Origin: Bacteroidota bacterium
GTDB lineage: Bacteria > Bacteroidota > Ignavibacteria > SZUA-365
Direction: 5' to 3'
NCBI GenBank assembly: GCA_003246455.1
Contig: QKAF01000027.1
Coordinates: 1-33,200, forward strand
Length of the DNA stretch: 33,200 nt
Shown: piece after piece, positions 8,338-16,958 of the stretch
Numbering within the stretch: position 1 is the stretch's first letter
Layout: each line of letters opens with the position of its first letter
Translations under genes and position numbers: made by a program
The notes under the pieces: model-generated
Database searches by the model: none
Told to the model about the DNA's origin: nothing
What the model saw: only the letters and a program-made list of their open reading frames with translations

Positions 8338-9090
8338 TTATTTCAGCATTTTCAATTCGTATTCAGCGTTGCGCGCATAGCTGGGATCCTTTTTCGCGCT
8401 TGTGAACGCTTCCTTCGCTTTGGCGATGTTGCCGAGGTTGCGATAGGCGAGCCCCATTTCGAAATAGGCGGCGCCTTTCTGTGGGGATTTGATATACTTG
8501 ATGGCGCTCTGGGCGGCTTTGATCGCCTCTTCGTACTTCCCGTTCTTGTTCTGAGCCTGCGCGAGAATCAGATACGCCTTGTCATACTTGTCGTCATTCG
8601 CGATTGCCTTCTCGCAGAGTTCGATCGAACCGGCAATTTCTCCCTGCCCGAGCAGCGTCTGCGACTGCGCAGTCTGTGCAGCGGCGAGTCCTTTCTTCGC
8701 CTGACCGAGCGTGGGGTTTTCTTTCAGCGCGTTCTCGTAATTGCTGATCGCCTTATCGTATTCTCCCTTCGAGAAAAACGCCCCGGCCAGCGCCGCGTAG
8801 CCTGTCGCCCACTTGGGGTTGGTCTGCACGGCCGCTTCGAAGGAAGCGAGTGCTTCGTCCATCTTCCGCGCCTTTTTCTGCGCAAGGCCGCGCTGGTAAT
8901 AGAAATACTCGTGCTTTTCGATTTTCAGAGCAGCGTCGTATTTGCTAATGGCTCCTTCGAAGTCGCCCGACTTCAGCAGCGCATTTCCATCATTGAAAAG
9001 CTTCTTTGCATCATTGTTGCTCTGGGCCATCGACGGAGACGCCAACAACAGCAAAGCAAGAACGGACAAGAATGCGATGTTCTTGAGCAT
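8338..9090 (-). CDS. Exported TPR-repeat protein
   Basis: A 250-residue secreted or periplasmic protein made almost wholly of tetratricopeptide repeats. The signal peptide is MLKNIAFLSVLALLLLASPS, cleaved after MAQ. Repeats include DAKKLFNDGNALLKSGDFEG, YYQRGLAQKKARKMDEALAS, YAALAGAFFSKGEYDKAISN, YLILAQAQNKNGKYEEAIKA and AYFEMGLAYRNLGNIAKAKE, about six in all. TPR arrays are protein-binding scaffolds; the partner is not apparent. The start at 9090 is set by a strong AAGGAG nine nt upstream and by the signal peptide; the open frame from 9129 would add 13 residues and bury it. Its start lies only 84 nt past the 3' end of tRNA-Leu with no clear promoter between, so it may be read through from the tRNA promoter. 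Confidence 0.88.
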   Translation of the reverse strand: MLKNIAFLSVLALLLLASPSMAQSNNDAKKLFNDGNALLKSGDFEGAISKYDAALKIEKHEYFYYQRGLAQKKARKMDEALASFEAAVQTNPKWATGYAALAGAFFSKGEYDKAISNYENALKENPTLGQAKKGLAAAQTAQSQTLLGQGEIAGSIELCEKAIANDDKYDKAYLILAQAQNKNGKYEEAIKAAQSAIKYIKSPQKGAAYFEMGLAYRNLGNIAKAKEAFTSAKKDPSYARNAEYELKMLK

Positions 9091-9174
9091 GGTTCTAACT
9101 CCTTGCACCTGGGATTTGCGGTGTAACATTAGAAGAGTGACTGCGGCGAGTCTTCATGGGGGCTGAGAGTCTTG

Positions 9175-9258
9175 TGCGGAAGGCGGGACTTGAACCCGCA
9201 TGCCCTTTCGAGCGCCACCCCCTCAAGATGGTGTGTCTGCCAATTTCACCACTTCCGC
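9175..9258 (-). tRNA. tRNA-Leu(GAG)
   Basis: The minus strand folds as an 84-nt class II tRNA. It has a GCGGAAG/CTTCCGC acceptor stem with discriminator A, a D-arm GTGAAATTGGCAGAC, an anticodon stem CCATC/GGTGG holding loop TTGAGGG (anticodon GAG, plus-strand 9222-9224), a long variable arm closed by GCTC/GGGC, and a T-arm GCGGG-TTCAAGT-CCCGC. CCA is not encoded. It follows tRNA-Lys by 21 nt and is presumably processed from the same transcript. Confidence 0.95.
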
Positions 9259-9279
9259 ATATGTTCACTTTTGTGTTTG

Positions 9280-9351
9280 TGAGGCTGGATGGGCTCGAAC
9301 CATCGACCCTCTGCTTAAAAGGCAGATGCTCTACCACTGAGCTACAGCCCC
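9280..9351 (-). tRNA. tRNA-Lys(UUU)
   Basis: A 72-nt tRNA on the minus strand with acceptor GGGGCTG/CAGCCTC (one G-U pair), discriminator A, D-arm GCTCAGTGGTAGAGC, anticodon stem TCTGC/GCAGA with loop CTTTTAA (anticodon TTT), and T-arm GATGG-TTCGAGC-CCATC. CCA is not encoded. Confidence 0.96.
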
Positions 9352-9371
9352 TCCACAAAAAGTGGTCATTG

Positions 9372-9400
9372 AAACTAAGCAATTTATTGCTGCAGTGCAA
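9372..9400 (-). promoter_or_regulatory. Promoter of the tRNA-Lys/tRNA-Leu unit
   Basis: On the minus strand, TTGCAC (9400-9395), a 17-nt spacer and TAGTTT (9377-9372) lie about 20 nt before the 5' end of tRNA-Lys. The spacer contains a 6-bp inverted repeat, AGCAAT-TT-ATTGCT (9378-9391). Confidence 0.5.
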
Positions 9401-9537
9401 GACTCTCGCCGCATACTCTTCATTTTTTAATGAAAAATGTTCAAACTGCAGCGGGTATGTGCTTCAACGAGTTTCCGAAGGTTCTTGTTCCGGGCATCCC
9501 GTATCTGAATTCATCAGTCATTATTCCGGTTCTTCGC

Positions 9538-10218
9538 ATGTCCATTCATCTGCTCATCTGTGATCTCGACGGGACGCTCGTTGATTCGTTCCGTGACATC
9601 GTCACGTCCAGCAACCTTCTCCTTGCCTCCTGCGATGCGGCGCCGCTGACCGATCAGGAGATCGGTCCGTGCATCGGACGCGGTGTTCGCTTCCTCGTCG
9701 AGGGAATCTGCGCCGCGGCGGGAATCGACGCCGGGGACATCGACGAGAAAGTCGGACGTTACCGGGAGATCTATCGTGCGCATGCGATGGACGAGACACG
9801 CCTGTATCCTGGCGTGCGGGAGACTCTCGAGGTGCTCCGCACATGGTCGGACGGGGCACTGCATCTCGCTGTTGTCAGCAACAAACCTGAAACGGCATCG
9901 CATGGGATCCTCTCCGCGCTTGGCGTTGACAGGTACTTTCGCGTTGTGGCGGGCGGAGATTCCTTCGCGGAGATGAAGCCGTCACCGCTCCCGCTGAAGA
10001 AGATCATGGAAGCGGAAGGCGCCGCGCCCGCCGAGACTGCGATGGTCGGCGACTCGGTATATGATATCCAGGCAGGGAAGGGGGCCGGCGTTCGCACCAT
10101 CGCGGCACTGTACGGTTTTCAACCGGCGGAAATGCTGAAGGCGCTCGAACCCGATTATACGGTGAGCGCCTTCGATGAAGTTCTGACCGTCCTCGGCGTG
10201 CCGCGGAATCGGTCCTGA
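9538..10218 (+). CDS. HAD-family hydrolase, phosphoglycolate-phosphatase-like
   Basis: A 226-residue phosphatase of the haloacid dehalogenase superfamily. All four motifs are visible: LLICDLDGTLVDS with the nucleophilic and acid/base aspartates (motif I, residues 6-16), LAVVSNKPET (motif II), the lysine in MKPSPLPLKK (motif III), and MVGDSVYDIQAGKGAGVRTI with the acidic metal ligands (motif IV). A helical cap lies between motifs I and II, as in Gph-type enzymes. 2-phosphoglycolate, formed in DNA repair or oxygenase reactions, is the usual substrate, but HAD specificity cannot be read from sequence. The ATG at 9538 gives the standard N-terminus; the frame is open back to 9430. No good ribosome-binding site or promoter is visible upstream. 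It converges on the barrel gene with only 15 nt between stops. Confidence 0.87.
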   Translation: MSIHLLICDLDGTLVDSFRDIVTSSNLLLASCDAAPLTDQEIGPCIGRGVRFLVEGICAAAGIDAGDIDEKVGRYREIYRAHAMDETRLYPGVRETLEVLRTWSDGALHLAVVSNKPETASHGILSALGVDRYFRVVAGGDSFAEMKPSPLPLKKIMEAEGAAPAETAMVGDSVYDIQAGKGAGVRTIAALYGFQPAEMLKALEPDYTVSAFDEVLTVLGVPRNRS

Positions 10219-10233
10219 AGCAGGGAGCTTCGA

Positions 10234-10776
10234 TCAATCGAACATATAGTAGAGGCCGAGCTGCGGGAGCGGGAGAAACATCCCTTCAGAGAAATAGGTG
10301 AATGCGACGCTGGCACTGAAAATGAGCACATTTGAAATGTCCCACTCGTAGCCGAGGCCGATGCCTGCGCGGAAGGGGCTTTTCAGCCGCGGATCTTCCT
10401 TCCCCTGTTCCCAGGTTCCTGCCGCGACGGTCAGTTCTTCCTCGCCGTTGGTGTAGTATCCCAGGCCGACGAATCCGTAAAAACGGGACCTGTCTCGCCA
10501 GTCGAAATCGAACTGTCCTTCTGCCCCGACCGATGCAGCCACGCCTTCACCGCCGCTGATGGCCCCGCCTGCGATCTGCACGCTCATCCTGCCCATCGGG
10601 TGGACGCGTACGCCGATGCCCATTCCCGACATCAGTCCCGCCTGCGCGCCGACACCAAATCGCAGTTTTTCGGTGTAGTAGCCTCTGCTCCCCTCTGACT
10701 GCGCCTGTGCCTGGAGGGCATTCATAGCGAGGAATGAAAGGGCGGCGAGCGCAAACACAAGAATACGATGTTTCAT
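10234..10776 (-). CDS. Small outer-membrane beta-barrel protein
   Basis: A 180-residue protein of no family I can name. It has a signal peptide (MKHRILVFALAALSFLAMNA, cleaved near ALQAQAQ), then alternating amphipathic strands (RFGVGAQAGLMSGMGIGVRV, SRFYGFVGLGYYTNG, PFRAGIGLGYEWDISN, LIFSASVAFTYF) and a C-terminal aromatic (LPQLGLYYMFD), the pattern of small eight-stranded-type outer-membrane barrels. The start ATG at 10776 has GAGGG eleven nt upstream. It is divergent from the methionine-sulfoxide reductase gene; their promoters interleave. Confidence 0.78.
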   Translation of the reverse strand: MKHRILVFALAALSFLAMNALQAQAQSEGSRGYYTEKLRFGVGAQAGLMSGMGIGVRVHPMGRMSVQIAGGAISGGEGVAASVGAEGQFDFDWRDRSRFYGFVGLGYYTNGEEELTVAAGTWEQGKEDPRLKSPFRAGIGLGYEWDISNVLIFSASVAFTYFSEGMFLPLPQLGLYYMFD

Positions 10777-10798
10777 GTTGAATAGCCCTCAATAGTTG

Positions 10799-10827
10799 TT
10801 GTTCGTATGGTTCAACCTAGGTAAATT
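10799..10827 (+). promoter_or_regulatory. Promoter of the methionine-sulfoxide reductase gene
   Basis: TTGTTC (10799-10804), a 17-nt spacer and TAAATT (10822-10827). The start site would be near 10834, giving a 35-nt leader with AGGTGG before the TTG start. Its -10 lies within the spacer of the oppositely directed barrel-gene promoter. Confidence 0.5.
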
Positions 10828-10842
10828 CGATGTAATGGTCAA
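10814..10842 (-). promoter_or_regulatory. Promoter of the small barrel gene
   Basis: On the minus strand, TTGACC (10842-10837), a 17-nt spacer and TAGGTT (10819-10814), with a predicted leader of about 30 nt. It overlaps the divergent promoter at 10799-10827 by 14 bp. Confidence 0.52.
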
Positions 10843-10868
10843 CTCATTTCCCATGAAAAGGTGGTCTA

Positions 10869-11363
10869 TTGGCCGATGTGCGTATTATGGAAGATGCGAC
10901 GCCCGCGATGCTGCTCGCGCAGATCGATGCGTTGCTCGAGGCAGGAGAACCGCCGCTCACGCTGATGTCGAACATGGCCTCGCTGCTTTTCTGGTCCCTT
11001 CGCGACGTCAACTGGGTGGGATTCTATCTTCATGACGGAGAGCGCCTGCGTCTCGGCCCCTTCCACGGAAAACCCGCCTGCACCGTGCTCGATCCCGGCC
11101 GGGGCGTCTGCGCCGCGGCCGTACGCGACCGCCGGACAATGAACGTGCCCGATGTCGAGGCGTTTCCGGGGCATATCGCCTGCGACGCGGACTCGCGATC
11201 GGAGCTGGTCGTGCCGCTGGTCCTCGCGGGATCGGTCTGGGGAGTGCTCGATGTCGACAGTCCCATCCCGAACCGATTCGACGCGGATACGCATGCAATG
11301 CTGGAGCGTGCGGCGGAAATTCTGGTATCGCGGTTGGGCAGCGGCGCAGTATTTCCTTCTTGA
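10869..11363 (+). CDS. msrC: Free methionine-(R)-sulfoxide reductase (GAF domain)
   Basis: It reduces free L-methionine-(R)-S-oxide with thioredoxin, protecting the cell from oxidative damage. The 164-residue GAF-domain protein shows the family signature: NWVGFYLHDG, GPFHGKPACTVLDPGRGVCA, then VPDVEAFPGHIACDADSRSE and LVVPLV. The three conserved cysteines (in PAC, GVC and IAC) are all present, so it should be active. The start is probably the TTG at 10869, because AGGTGG lies four to five nt upstream and the resulting length matches the family; the ATG at 10887 has no ribosome-binding site. The -35 of the next promoter overlaps its stop codon. Confidence 0.9.
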   Translation: MADVRIMEDATPAMLLAQIDALLEAGEPPLTLMSNMASLLFWSLRDVNWVGFYLHDGERLRLGPFHGKPACTVLDPGRGVCAAAVRDRRTMNVPDVEAFPGHIACDADSRSELVVPLVLAGSVWGVLDVDSPIPNRFDADTHAMLERAAEILVSRLGSGAVFPS

Positions 11364-11388
11364 CAAAACGCTCGGAATACGGTACATT
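11360..11388 (+). promoter_or_regulatory. Promoter of the flippase gene, overlapping the preceding stop codon
   Basis: TTGACA (11360-11365, a full -35 consensus that contains the TGA stop of the reductase gene), a 17-nt spacer and TACATT (11383-11388). The start site would be near 11395, about 180 nt before the preferred flippase start, so the leader is long. The leader contains a small CCGCG-CTT-CGCGG hairpin near 11526-11538. Confidence 0.65.
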
Positions 11389-11572
11389 TTGTGAACGAGA
11401 TTTTCCCACCAACCAGGCGTGCTATAAAACATTCGTTACCATTTGCTGTATCCTCTACGTATACCGTCTGGAACGGATGTATCAATCGCACGTACTTCCA
11501 CGGAAATATTTTCGCAGTCTCCCCGCCGCGCTTCGCGGAGGGATATCGCTGTTGCGCGCTGATCACGCAGGA

Positions 11573-12892
11573 ATGAACAGGCTGCATGACATACGCGGGA
11601 TGATGCAATCCGACCTCGGGCGCAAGAGCACGATCTACTTTGCGGCCCTGATTCTGAACGCGCTGCTGGGGATCGTGGTCTATATCATGCTGGTCCAGTC
11701 GATGGATACGGTGTCCTTCGGCACCTACAGCTTCGTCATCGCGGTCTTTCTGTTCTCGGGAATGTTCTTCGACTTCGGCATCGCTCCGGCGGGCATGCGG
11801 TTGATGGCGCTCCGGTCGTCTGCAGACAGTACGGCGCGGCTCATGGGAGCGCTCTTCCTGATCTCCGCCGGCATCGGTGTGGTATTCTCCGTCGTCATCG
11901 CGGGCGCGTCGTTCGCTGTCGACGCCATCTGGCAGAAGAACGCCGGGGGCATCCTGCTCGCGGCCTCCCCGTTCGCGCTCGTCTATCCGCTTCAGGAAAT
12001 GGTGCTTTCCATCAGCCAGGGCGGCAACCGGATGAAATTCATGTCGGCGTTTCTCCTTCTGCCGCGCGTACTCCTCATCGCGCTGCTTGCCGCGATGATC
12101 CTGGCAGGGGGGATCGACGCCCGCATGGCAGTCATCGCCACGCTTGCGACGCTGGGCGTCGCCATCGGAATGGCGGCGGGGTATCTCCGCCCGGCGTTCA
12201 CCAATCTCGGAGCGGAATTCCGGCTGATCCGCCGCGAGGTGCGCGAGTTCGGACGGCAGGTGTACCTCGGCCGTCTTGTTGACGGCATGACCACCGGTCT
12301 GGACAAAATCCTGCTCGGGAAATTTCACGGAATGGCCCCCGTCGGCTTTTATGCGATCGCGATGACGATGAGCACCCCGTTGAGCATGTTCAGCAAGGCG
12401 GTCGCGCAGAGCGCCTACAAACGATTTGTCTCGGATCAGGGAATTGCGCGGCGGCTTCTGCTGTTGAATCTTGCATGGTGCACGATCGGGGGGCTGGTGC
12501 TGCTTGCCGCCTGTCAGCTGTTTATTCCGTTGTTCTTTACAGACCGTTTCACGGACTCGCTTGTCGTGCTCCCGTGGCTGATGGCCGGTTTCGCTCTTGC
12601 GGGTCTCAATCATCCTTATCATGCGTTTCTTGCCGCGCGGCGGCAGGGAAGGGCTATCCGCATCATGTCCATTGCGACGTCCGCAGTGAACATCGTACTG
12701 AACCTGGCGCTGATCCCGACACTTGCGATGACAGGCGCCGCGATTGCGTTCGTCGCGACTTACGCACTGAACATTGTCATGAACCTGCATTTCTATCGCG
12801 CGTTCATGCGTGGACTGCCGGCATCCGCCGGCGGCGACAATCCGGCTGCCGCGGAAAGCCTGCGCGCAGAGGATGGATCGGTGCATGGATGA
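11573..12892 (+). CDS. Polysaccharide flippase, Wzx/MATE-like (oligosaccharide flippase family)
   Basis: A 439-residue integral membrane protein with about twelve hydrophobic segments, beginning STIYFAALILNALLGIVVYI and ending ALNIVMNLHFYRAFMRG. Family features are the short basic N-terminus before the first helix (LGRKSTIYF), SFGTYSFVIAVFLFSGMFFD after helix 1, and VYLGRLVDGMTTGLDKILLG with GMAPVGFYAIAMTMSTPLSM in the middle. Such proteins move lipid-linked sugars across the inner membrane for O-antigen, capsule or glycoprotein assembly; the substrate is unknown and no glycosyltransferases lie nearby. The ATG at 11573 is preferred because it places helix 1 about 20 residues in; the frame is open back to 11360, with another ATG at 11477. 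It lies 74 nt before porU. T9SS cargo in Bacteroidota can be anchored to a lipopolysaccharide form, so a link is possible but only inferred. Confidence 0.83.
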   Translation: MNRLHDIRGMMQSDLGRKSTIYFAALILNALLGIVVYIMLVQSMDTVSFGTYSFVIAVFLFSGMFFDFGIAPAGMRLMALRSSADSTARLMGALFLISAGIGVVFSVVIAGASFAVDAIWQKNAGGILLAASPFALVYPLQEMVLSISQGGNRMKFMSAFLLLPRVLLIALLAAMILAGGIDARMAVIATLATLGVAIGMAAGYLRPAFTNLGAEFRLIRREVREFGRQVYLGRLVDGMTTGLDKILLGKFHGMAPVGFYAIAMTMSTPLSMFSKAVAQSAYKRFVSDQGIARRLLLLNLAWCTIGGLVLLAACQLFIPLFFTDRFTDSLVVLPWLMAGFALAGLNHPYHAFLAARRQGRAIRIMSIATSAVNIVLNLALIPTLAMTGAAIAFVATYALNIVMNLHFYRAFMRGLPASAGGDNPAAAESLRAEDGSVHG

Positions 12893-12966
12893 ATAATGGA
12901 GTTGCGTCATATCGATTCATTCAGGACTTTTTTCATAATGTCCCATTATCTACCGGCGTCCGTCGT

Positions 12967-15900
12967 ATGAAAAAGCGTCACTACCTTTCTGCTGCCGCGC
13001 TGCTGTTTGTCGCGACGCTTTTCGCGTCGGAAAAGGTGCTGGCCCAGGAAATCACCGTCCTCCGCTCCACCGCGGAGGAACTGATCATCGAGTATCGGCC
13101 GGCAACCCGGGTGATCGATTACGGCGTCAATGGTCAGGTATACGATTTCTCAGAGGCTTCTTCGGCAGATAATGCCGAAGCGGGCAGCCCGGACCTCCGT
13201 TCCCGGGTTGAGCTGATTGCATTTCCCGCCGTCAGCGGGAATACGCTCACGGTGGAGCAAGTCGATTACCGCGAGATCCCCGGGGTGCACATCGCACCCG
13301 TTCCGGGAATGCGCGACGGTGTCGAATGTTTTGATCAGGGAGTGGGGTACGCGGCGGACGGATTCTTCCCGCATGAGGTGGCGCAGCTTGAAAATCTGGG
13401 TTTCTCCCGCGATCGGATTCTCGGGGAGCTTGTCCTGACCCCGGTGCAATGGAACCCGGCGACCGGCATCGCACGCGTGCATGCGCGGATCGTGTGCCGC
13501 ATCCAGTTCGGCACGCCGCAGGCCAACCTGCATAGCGAAGCGATTGAGGGTCCCGCCGGGATGCTCAATCCGGACATGGCTCGCCAGTGGACAGTCACGC
13601 GCACTCCCTCGGTCGCGAAAGCCATCTCCACAACACTCGCCTCGGGCAGCTGGTACCGATTCGACGTGCAGCAGACCGGTGTGTACCGGCTCACGCGCCG
13701 CTGGTTCTCCGATGCCGGGATCGATGTCGGGACGTTCGATCCGCGAACCTTCCGGATGTTCTCCAACGGCGGACGGGAACGCGCACAGAAATTGAGCGAT
13801 GCGCGACCGGATCCCCTGCAGGAAATCGCCGTTGAATTCATCGGCGGTGAAGACGGCAGTTTTGACGATGGGGACTACGTGCAGTTCTACGGACAGGGAC
13901 TCTCCGGCTTTGCGTGGAATCCAGTCCTTCACACCTACGAACATTTTATTCATCGCTACGACGATGCGAATACGTATCTCTTCACCTGGGGCGGCGGCGC
14001 GGGACTGCGCATGCCACAGCAGGCCTCGCTCAGCGAGACAGAGGTATTTACCCCGACGTTCTTCACCGGGCGGGAGTTTCAGGAAGATGAAATTCTGAAC
14101 CTGATGAATTCCGGGAAAATGTGGGTGGGGAAGCGCCTTGTCGCAGGTGCGGGAAGTGCCGCTTCCATGATGTTCACAAGAAAACTCAACGGACTTGTCC
14201 GCAGCCAGCCCGTCACCTACCGGGTACAGACGGTCTCGAGTTCGGAAGTCGCGAACAGTTTCAGCGTCCGGGCAAACGATATCCCCCTGGGACTGATTGA
14301 GATGGGCACGGTGGATTTCAGTTCCGACACGGGCGACCTGGCGAAGCTCTCCGGATCGCGAAGCTACACCGGAACGGGCGACCTCGCCGACGATCGCTCG
14401 ACTCTTTCAGTCACGTACAACTCGACGAATACCGAACGCACGCGGGACGGTCATGTCGACTGGGTGGAGTGGCTGTACGCGCGCCGCTTCGAACCGCTGA
14501 ACGACGAGCTTCTGTTTTCCGCCCCGGATACGACGGCGGTGATCGAGTTCGTGCTGAACGGCTTCACCATGAGCGACATCACCGTGTATGATGTGACTGA
14601 TTATCGAAACGTGATTCGCATCCAGGCGCAGGTGAGCGGAGGGACCGTGCGTTTCCAGGTGGAGAACACGGAGGGGAATCCGCGCCAGTTCCTGGCAGTT
14701 GCCGCCCCGGCGCTCAAGACGGCATCCGCGCCTGCCGCGATGTCGAATTCCGGTCTCCTGGCGTCGACAGGCGCGGAGTACCTGATCATTACCCACCGGG
14801 ATCTCCTCGAGGCAGCCAACCGCCTGAAAGCCCATCGTGAGCGCGCCGGCGAAGATCAGATCAGCGCGATGGTGATTCCGCTGGAATCCATCTACAACGA
14901 GTTCAACAGCGGCGTGGTTGACCCGACGGCCATCCGGGATTTTCTTGCCTGGGCGATGGGTAACTGGAGTACCCGGCCGCGCTATGTTCTCTTCCTCGGA
15001 GACGGGCATTTCGACTACCGCAACTACAGCACCACGGAACCCATCATGGTGCCGGTCTGGGAAACGGAAAACTCGGTGAATCGCATCGCATCCTACGTTT
15101 CCGACGACTACTATGCCCAGGTGGTCGGCACGGACCCGCGCGTCGATCTTGCGACCGGACGTCTCCCCGTTCAGAATCTCGATGAGGCGAACAATATCGT
15201 CGATAAAATCATTTCGTATGAGACGTCGCCCGATTTCGACCCGTGGAAAAACCGTGTCACCTTCGTTGCGGACGACGGGTGGACGGGAGCGTCCGATTCG
15301 GACGGCGACCAGCATACCCGTCAGAGCGAGATCCTCGCCCGAACGGTCCCTGCGGAAATCGAACAGAAAAAAATATACATCGTCTCGTACCGCACCGAGA
15401 ACACGGCGCAGGGACGCAGGAAGCCCGATGCCAACGCGGCGATCATCGATCAGATCAACGAAGGTTCACTGATCGTCAATTACACCGGACACGGCGCGCA
15501 CGACGTGTGGGCGCATGAGCGGATCTTCCTTTCCGACGTCACCATACCCCAGCTGCAGAATCCGGACCGCCTGACCTTTATTGCCGCGGCAACCTGCACC
15601 TTCGGGCTGTACGACTCCCCCGGATTGCGCAGCGGCACAGAGCTTCTCGTGCTCAAGCGCAACGGCGGAGCCATCGGCGGGCTTTCCGCACCGCGCGTTG
15701 TCTTTTCCGGGGAGAACAGTTCTTTCAACCTGGAGTTTTTCCATCACGTGCTGAACGAAGGCCGTGAATCCGACGGGCGGGCACGGCGTCTCGGTGACGT
15801 GATCTATGCGTCGAAGCAGCGGTACAACGGCATCCCCGGCTACGAGAAATTCCATCTCTTCGCGGACCCGGGGCTGCGTCTCGCGCTGCCGCGATACAAA

Positions 15901-16953
15901 GCCGGCCTCGAACGGATACTCGTCAACGATGTCGCCGTCACCAGCGACACCGTGCAGCTGCGCGCGTTCAGCAAAGTCACTCTCGAGGGCAGCGTGCGGA
16001 AAGCCGACGGCACCCCGTGGGATGATTTCACCGGCACCGCCGAAGTCAGTCTCTTCGATGCGGAGAGATCGATGATCGTGCCCGAGTGGCGCGATTACGA
16101 ATACACGCTTCCGGGAGGGCTTCTGTATCGCGGGAAGGCGCGGATCGACGCGGGGCGCTTCACAGTGACCTTCATCGTTCCCAAGGATATTTCCTATGAG
16201 AACAGTCCGGGACGCGTCGCGATGTATTTCAGCAACGACGCGGTCGACGGGGCAGGATACTTCCTTGACCTGCGCGTCGGCGGTTCTGATTCGACAGTGA
16301 CTCCCGACGGTGAAGGCCCCGCGGTACAGCTGTTCGTCGATGGCCGGGACTTTCTCCCCGGGAAACTTGTCGGCAAGGACCCGCTGCTCATCGCAGACCT
16401 TTTCGACGAGAGCGGCATCAACACGACGGGGATCGGCATCGGTCACGATATTGAAGCGTGGCTTGACGGCGATGACCGCAGCGTCGTGCTCAACGACTAT
16501 TACACCGGCGACCTCGATTCCTACCAGAAGGGCAGTGTCGAGTTCCGATTCCGGAACCTTACGGCCGGCAGCCACACCCTCCGACTGCGGGCCTGGGACA
16601 TCTACAACAACTCGACCACCGTGGAAACGCAGTTCACTGTCGCGGAGCAGCTGACCCTGCAGGACGTCCAGAACTATCCCAATCCTGTCACGGATCAGAC
16701 CGTGTTCCATTTCCGCCACAATGTGCTGGATCCCGTCGACGTCGACGTTCTCATCTATGCATCGAACGGCGCGCTGGTGCGGCATCTCCGCGCGGACCAG
16801 GTCAGCAGCCGCATCGTCGAGATTCCGTGGGACCGCCGTGCCTCCAGTGGTGATAATCTGTCGCAGGGGGTCTATCTCTACCGCGTCGTCTGCCGCACCC
16901 TCGGTGGTGCCCAGGGCAGTGAGGCACAGGGGAAGATGCTTCTCCTCCGGTAA
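12967..16953 (+). CDS. porU: Type IX secretion system sortase PorU (gingipain-like, peptidase C25)
   Basis: The surface transpeptidase that removes the C-terminal signal from T9SS cargo and attaches the cargo to a cell-surface anchor. The product is 1328 residues with a signal peptide (MKKRHYLSAAALLFVATLFA, cut near VLAQ). The N-terminal half has PorU features such as SGSWYRFDVQQTGVYRLTRR. The C25 peptidase core runs from about residue 595 to 980: VLFLGDGHFDYRNY, the catalytic histidine H842 in NYTGHGAHDVWAHE and the nucleophile C877 in FIAAATCTFGLYDSPG, followed by KRNGGAIGGLSAPR. The final 95 residues form a sorting-domain-like beta-sandwich (VQNYPNPVTDQTVFHF, GVYLYRV). The dyad is intact, so it should be active. 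The ATG at 12967 gives the signal peptide; no clear ribosome-binding site precedes it. porV follows at once, as in Porphyromonas. Confidence 0.92.
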   Translation: MKKRHYLSAAALLFVATLFASEKVLAQEITVLRSTAEELIIEYRPATRVIDYGVNGQVYDFSEASSADNAEAGSPDLRSRVELIAFPAVSGNTLTVEQVDYREIPGVHIAPVPGMRDGVECFDQGVGYAADGFFPHEVAQLENLGFSRDRILGELVLTPVQWNPATGIARVHARIVCRIQFGTPQANLHSEAIEGPAGMLNPDMARQWTVTRTPSVAKAISTTLASGSWYRFDVQQTGVYRLTRRWFSDAGIDVGTFDPRTFRMFSNGGRERAQKLSDARPDPLQEIAVEFIGGEDGSFDDGDYVQFYGQGLSGFAWNPVLHTYEHFIHRYDDANTYLFTWGGGAGLRMPQQASLSETEVFTPTFFTGREFQEDEILNLMNSGKMWVGKRLVAGAGSAASMMFTRKLNGLVRSQPVTYRVQTVSSSEVANSFSVRANDIPLGLIEMGTVDFSSDTGDLAKLSGSRSYTGTGDLADDRSTLSVTYNSTNTERTRDGHVDWVEWLYARRFEPLNDELLFSAPDTTAVIEFVLNGFTMSDITVYDVTDYRNVIRIQAQVSGGTVRFQVENTEGNPRQFLAVAAPALKTASAPAAMSNSGLLASTGAEYLIITHRDLLEAANRLKAHRERAGEDQISAMVIPLESIYNEFNSGVVDPTAIRDFLAWAMGNWSTRPRYVLFLGDGHFDYRNYSTTEPIMVPVWETENSVNRIASYVSDDYYAQVVGTDPRVDLATGRLPVQNLDEANNIVDKIISYETSPDFDPWKNRVTFVADDGWTGASDSDGDQHTRQSEILARTVPAEIEQKKIYIVSYRTENTAQGRRKPDANAAIIDQINEGSLIVNYTGHGAHDVWAHERIFLSDVTIPQLQNPDRLTFIAAATCTFGLYDSPGLRSGTELLVLKRNGGAIGGLSAPRVVFSGENSSFNLEFFHHVLNEGRESDGRARRLGDVIYASKQRYNGIPGYEKFHLFADPGLRLALPRYKAGLERILVNDVAVTSDTVQLRAFSKVTLEGSVRKADGTPWDDFTGTAEVSLFDAERSMIVPEWRDYEYTLPGGLLYRGKARIDAGRFTVTFIVPKDISYENSPGRVAMYFSNDAVDGAGYFLDLRVGGSDSTVTPDGEGPAVQLFVDGRDFLPGKLVGKDPLLIADLFDESGINTTGIGIGHDIEAWLDGDDRSVVLNDYYTGDLDSYQKGSVEFRFRNLTAGSHTLRLRAWDIYNNSTTVETQFTVAEQLTLQDVQNYPNPVTDQTVFHFRHNVLDPVDVDVLIYASNGALVRHLRADQVSSRIVEIPWDRRASSGDNLSQGVYLYRVVCRTLGGAQGSEAQGKMLLLR

Positions 16954-16958
16954 TTGGG

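Noticed and set aside
11391-11576. A 61-codon open frame whose stop overlaps the flippase start (ATGA)
   Set aside because: Its only start codon (GTG) lies before the predicted transcription start, there is no ribosome-binding site, and the sequence has no recognisable character.
11030-12910. A 626-codon minus-strand open frame
   Set aside because: Antisense to the reductase and flippase genes; His/Arg/Gln-rich shadow composition.
12893-12966. TTGCGT-N17-GACTTT as a porU promoter
   Set aside because: The -10 departs from the pattern at its first base; porU may be co-transcribed with the flippase gene, so I did not list it.
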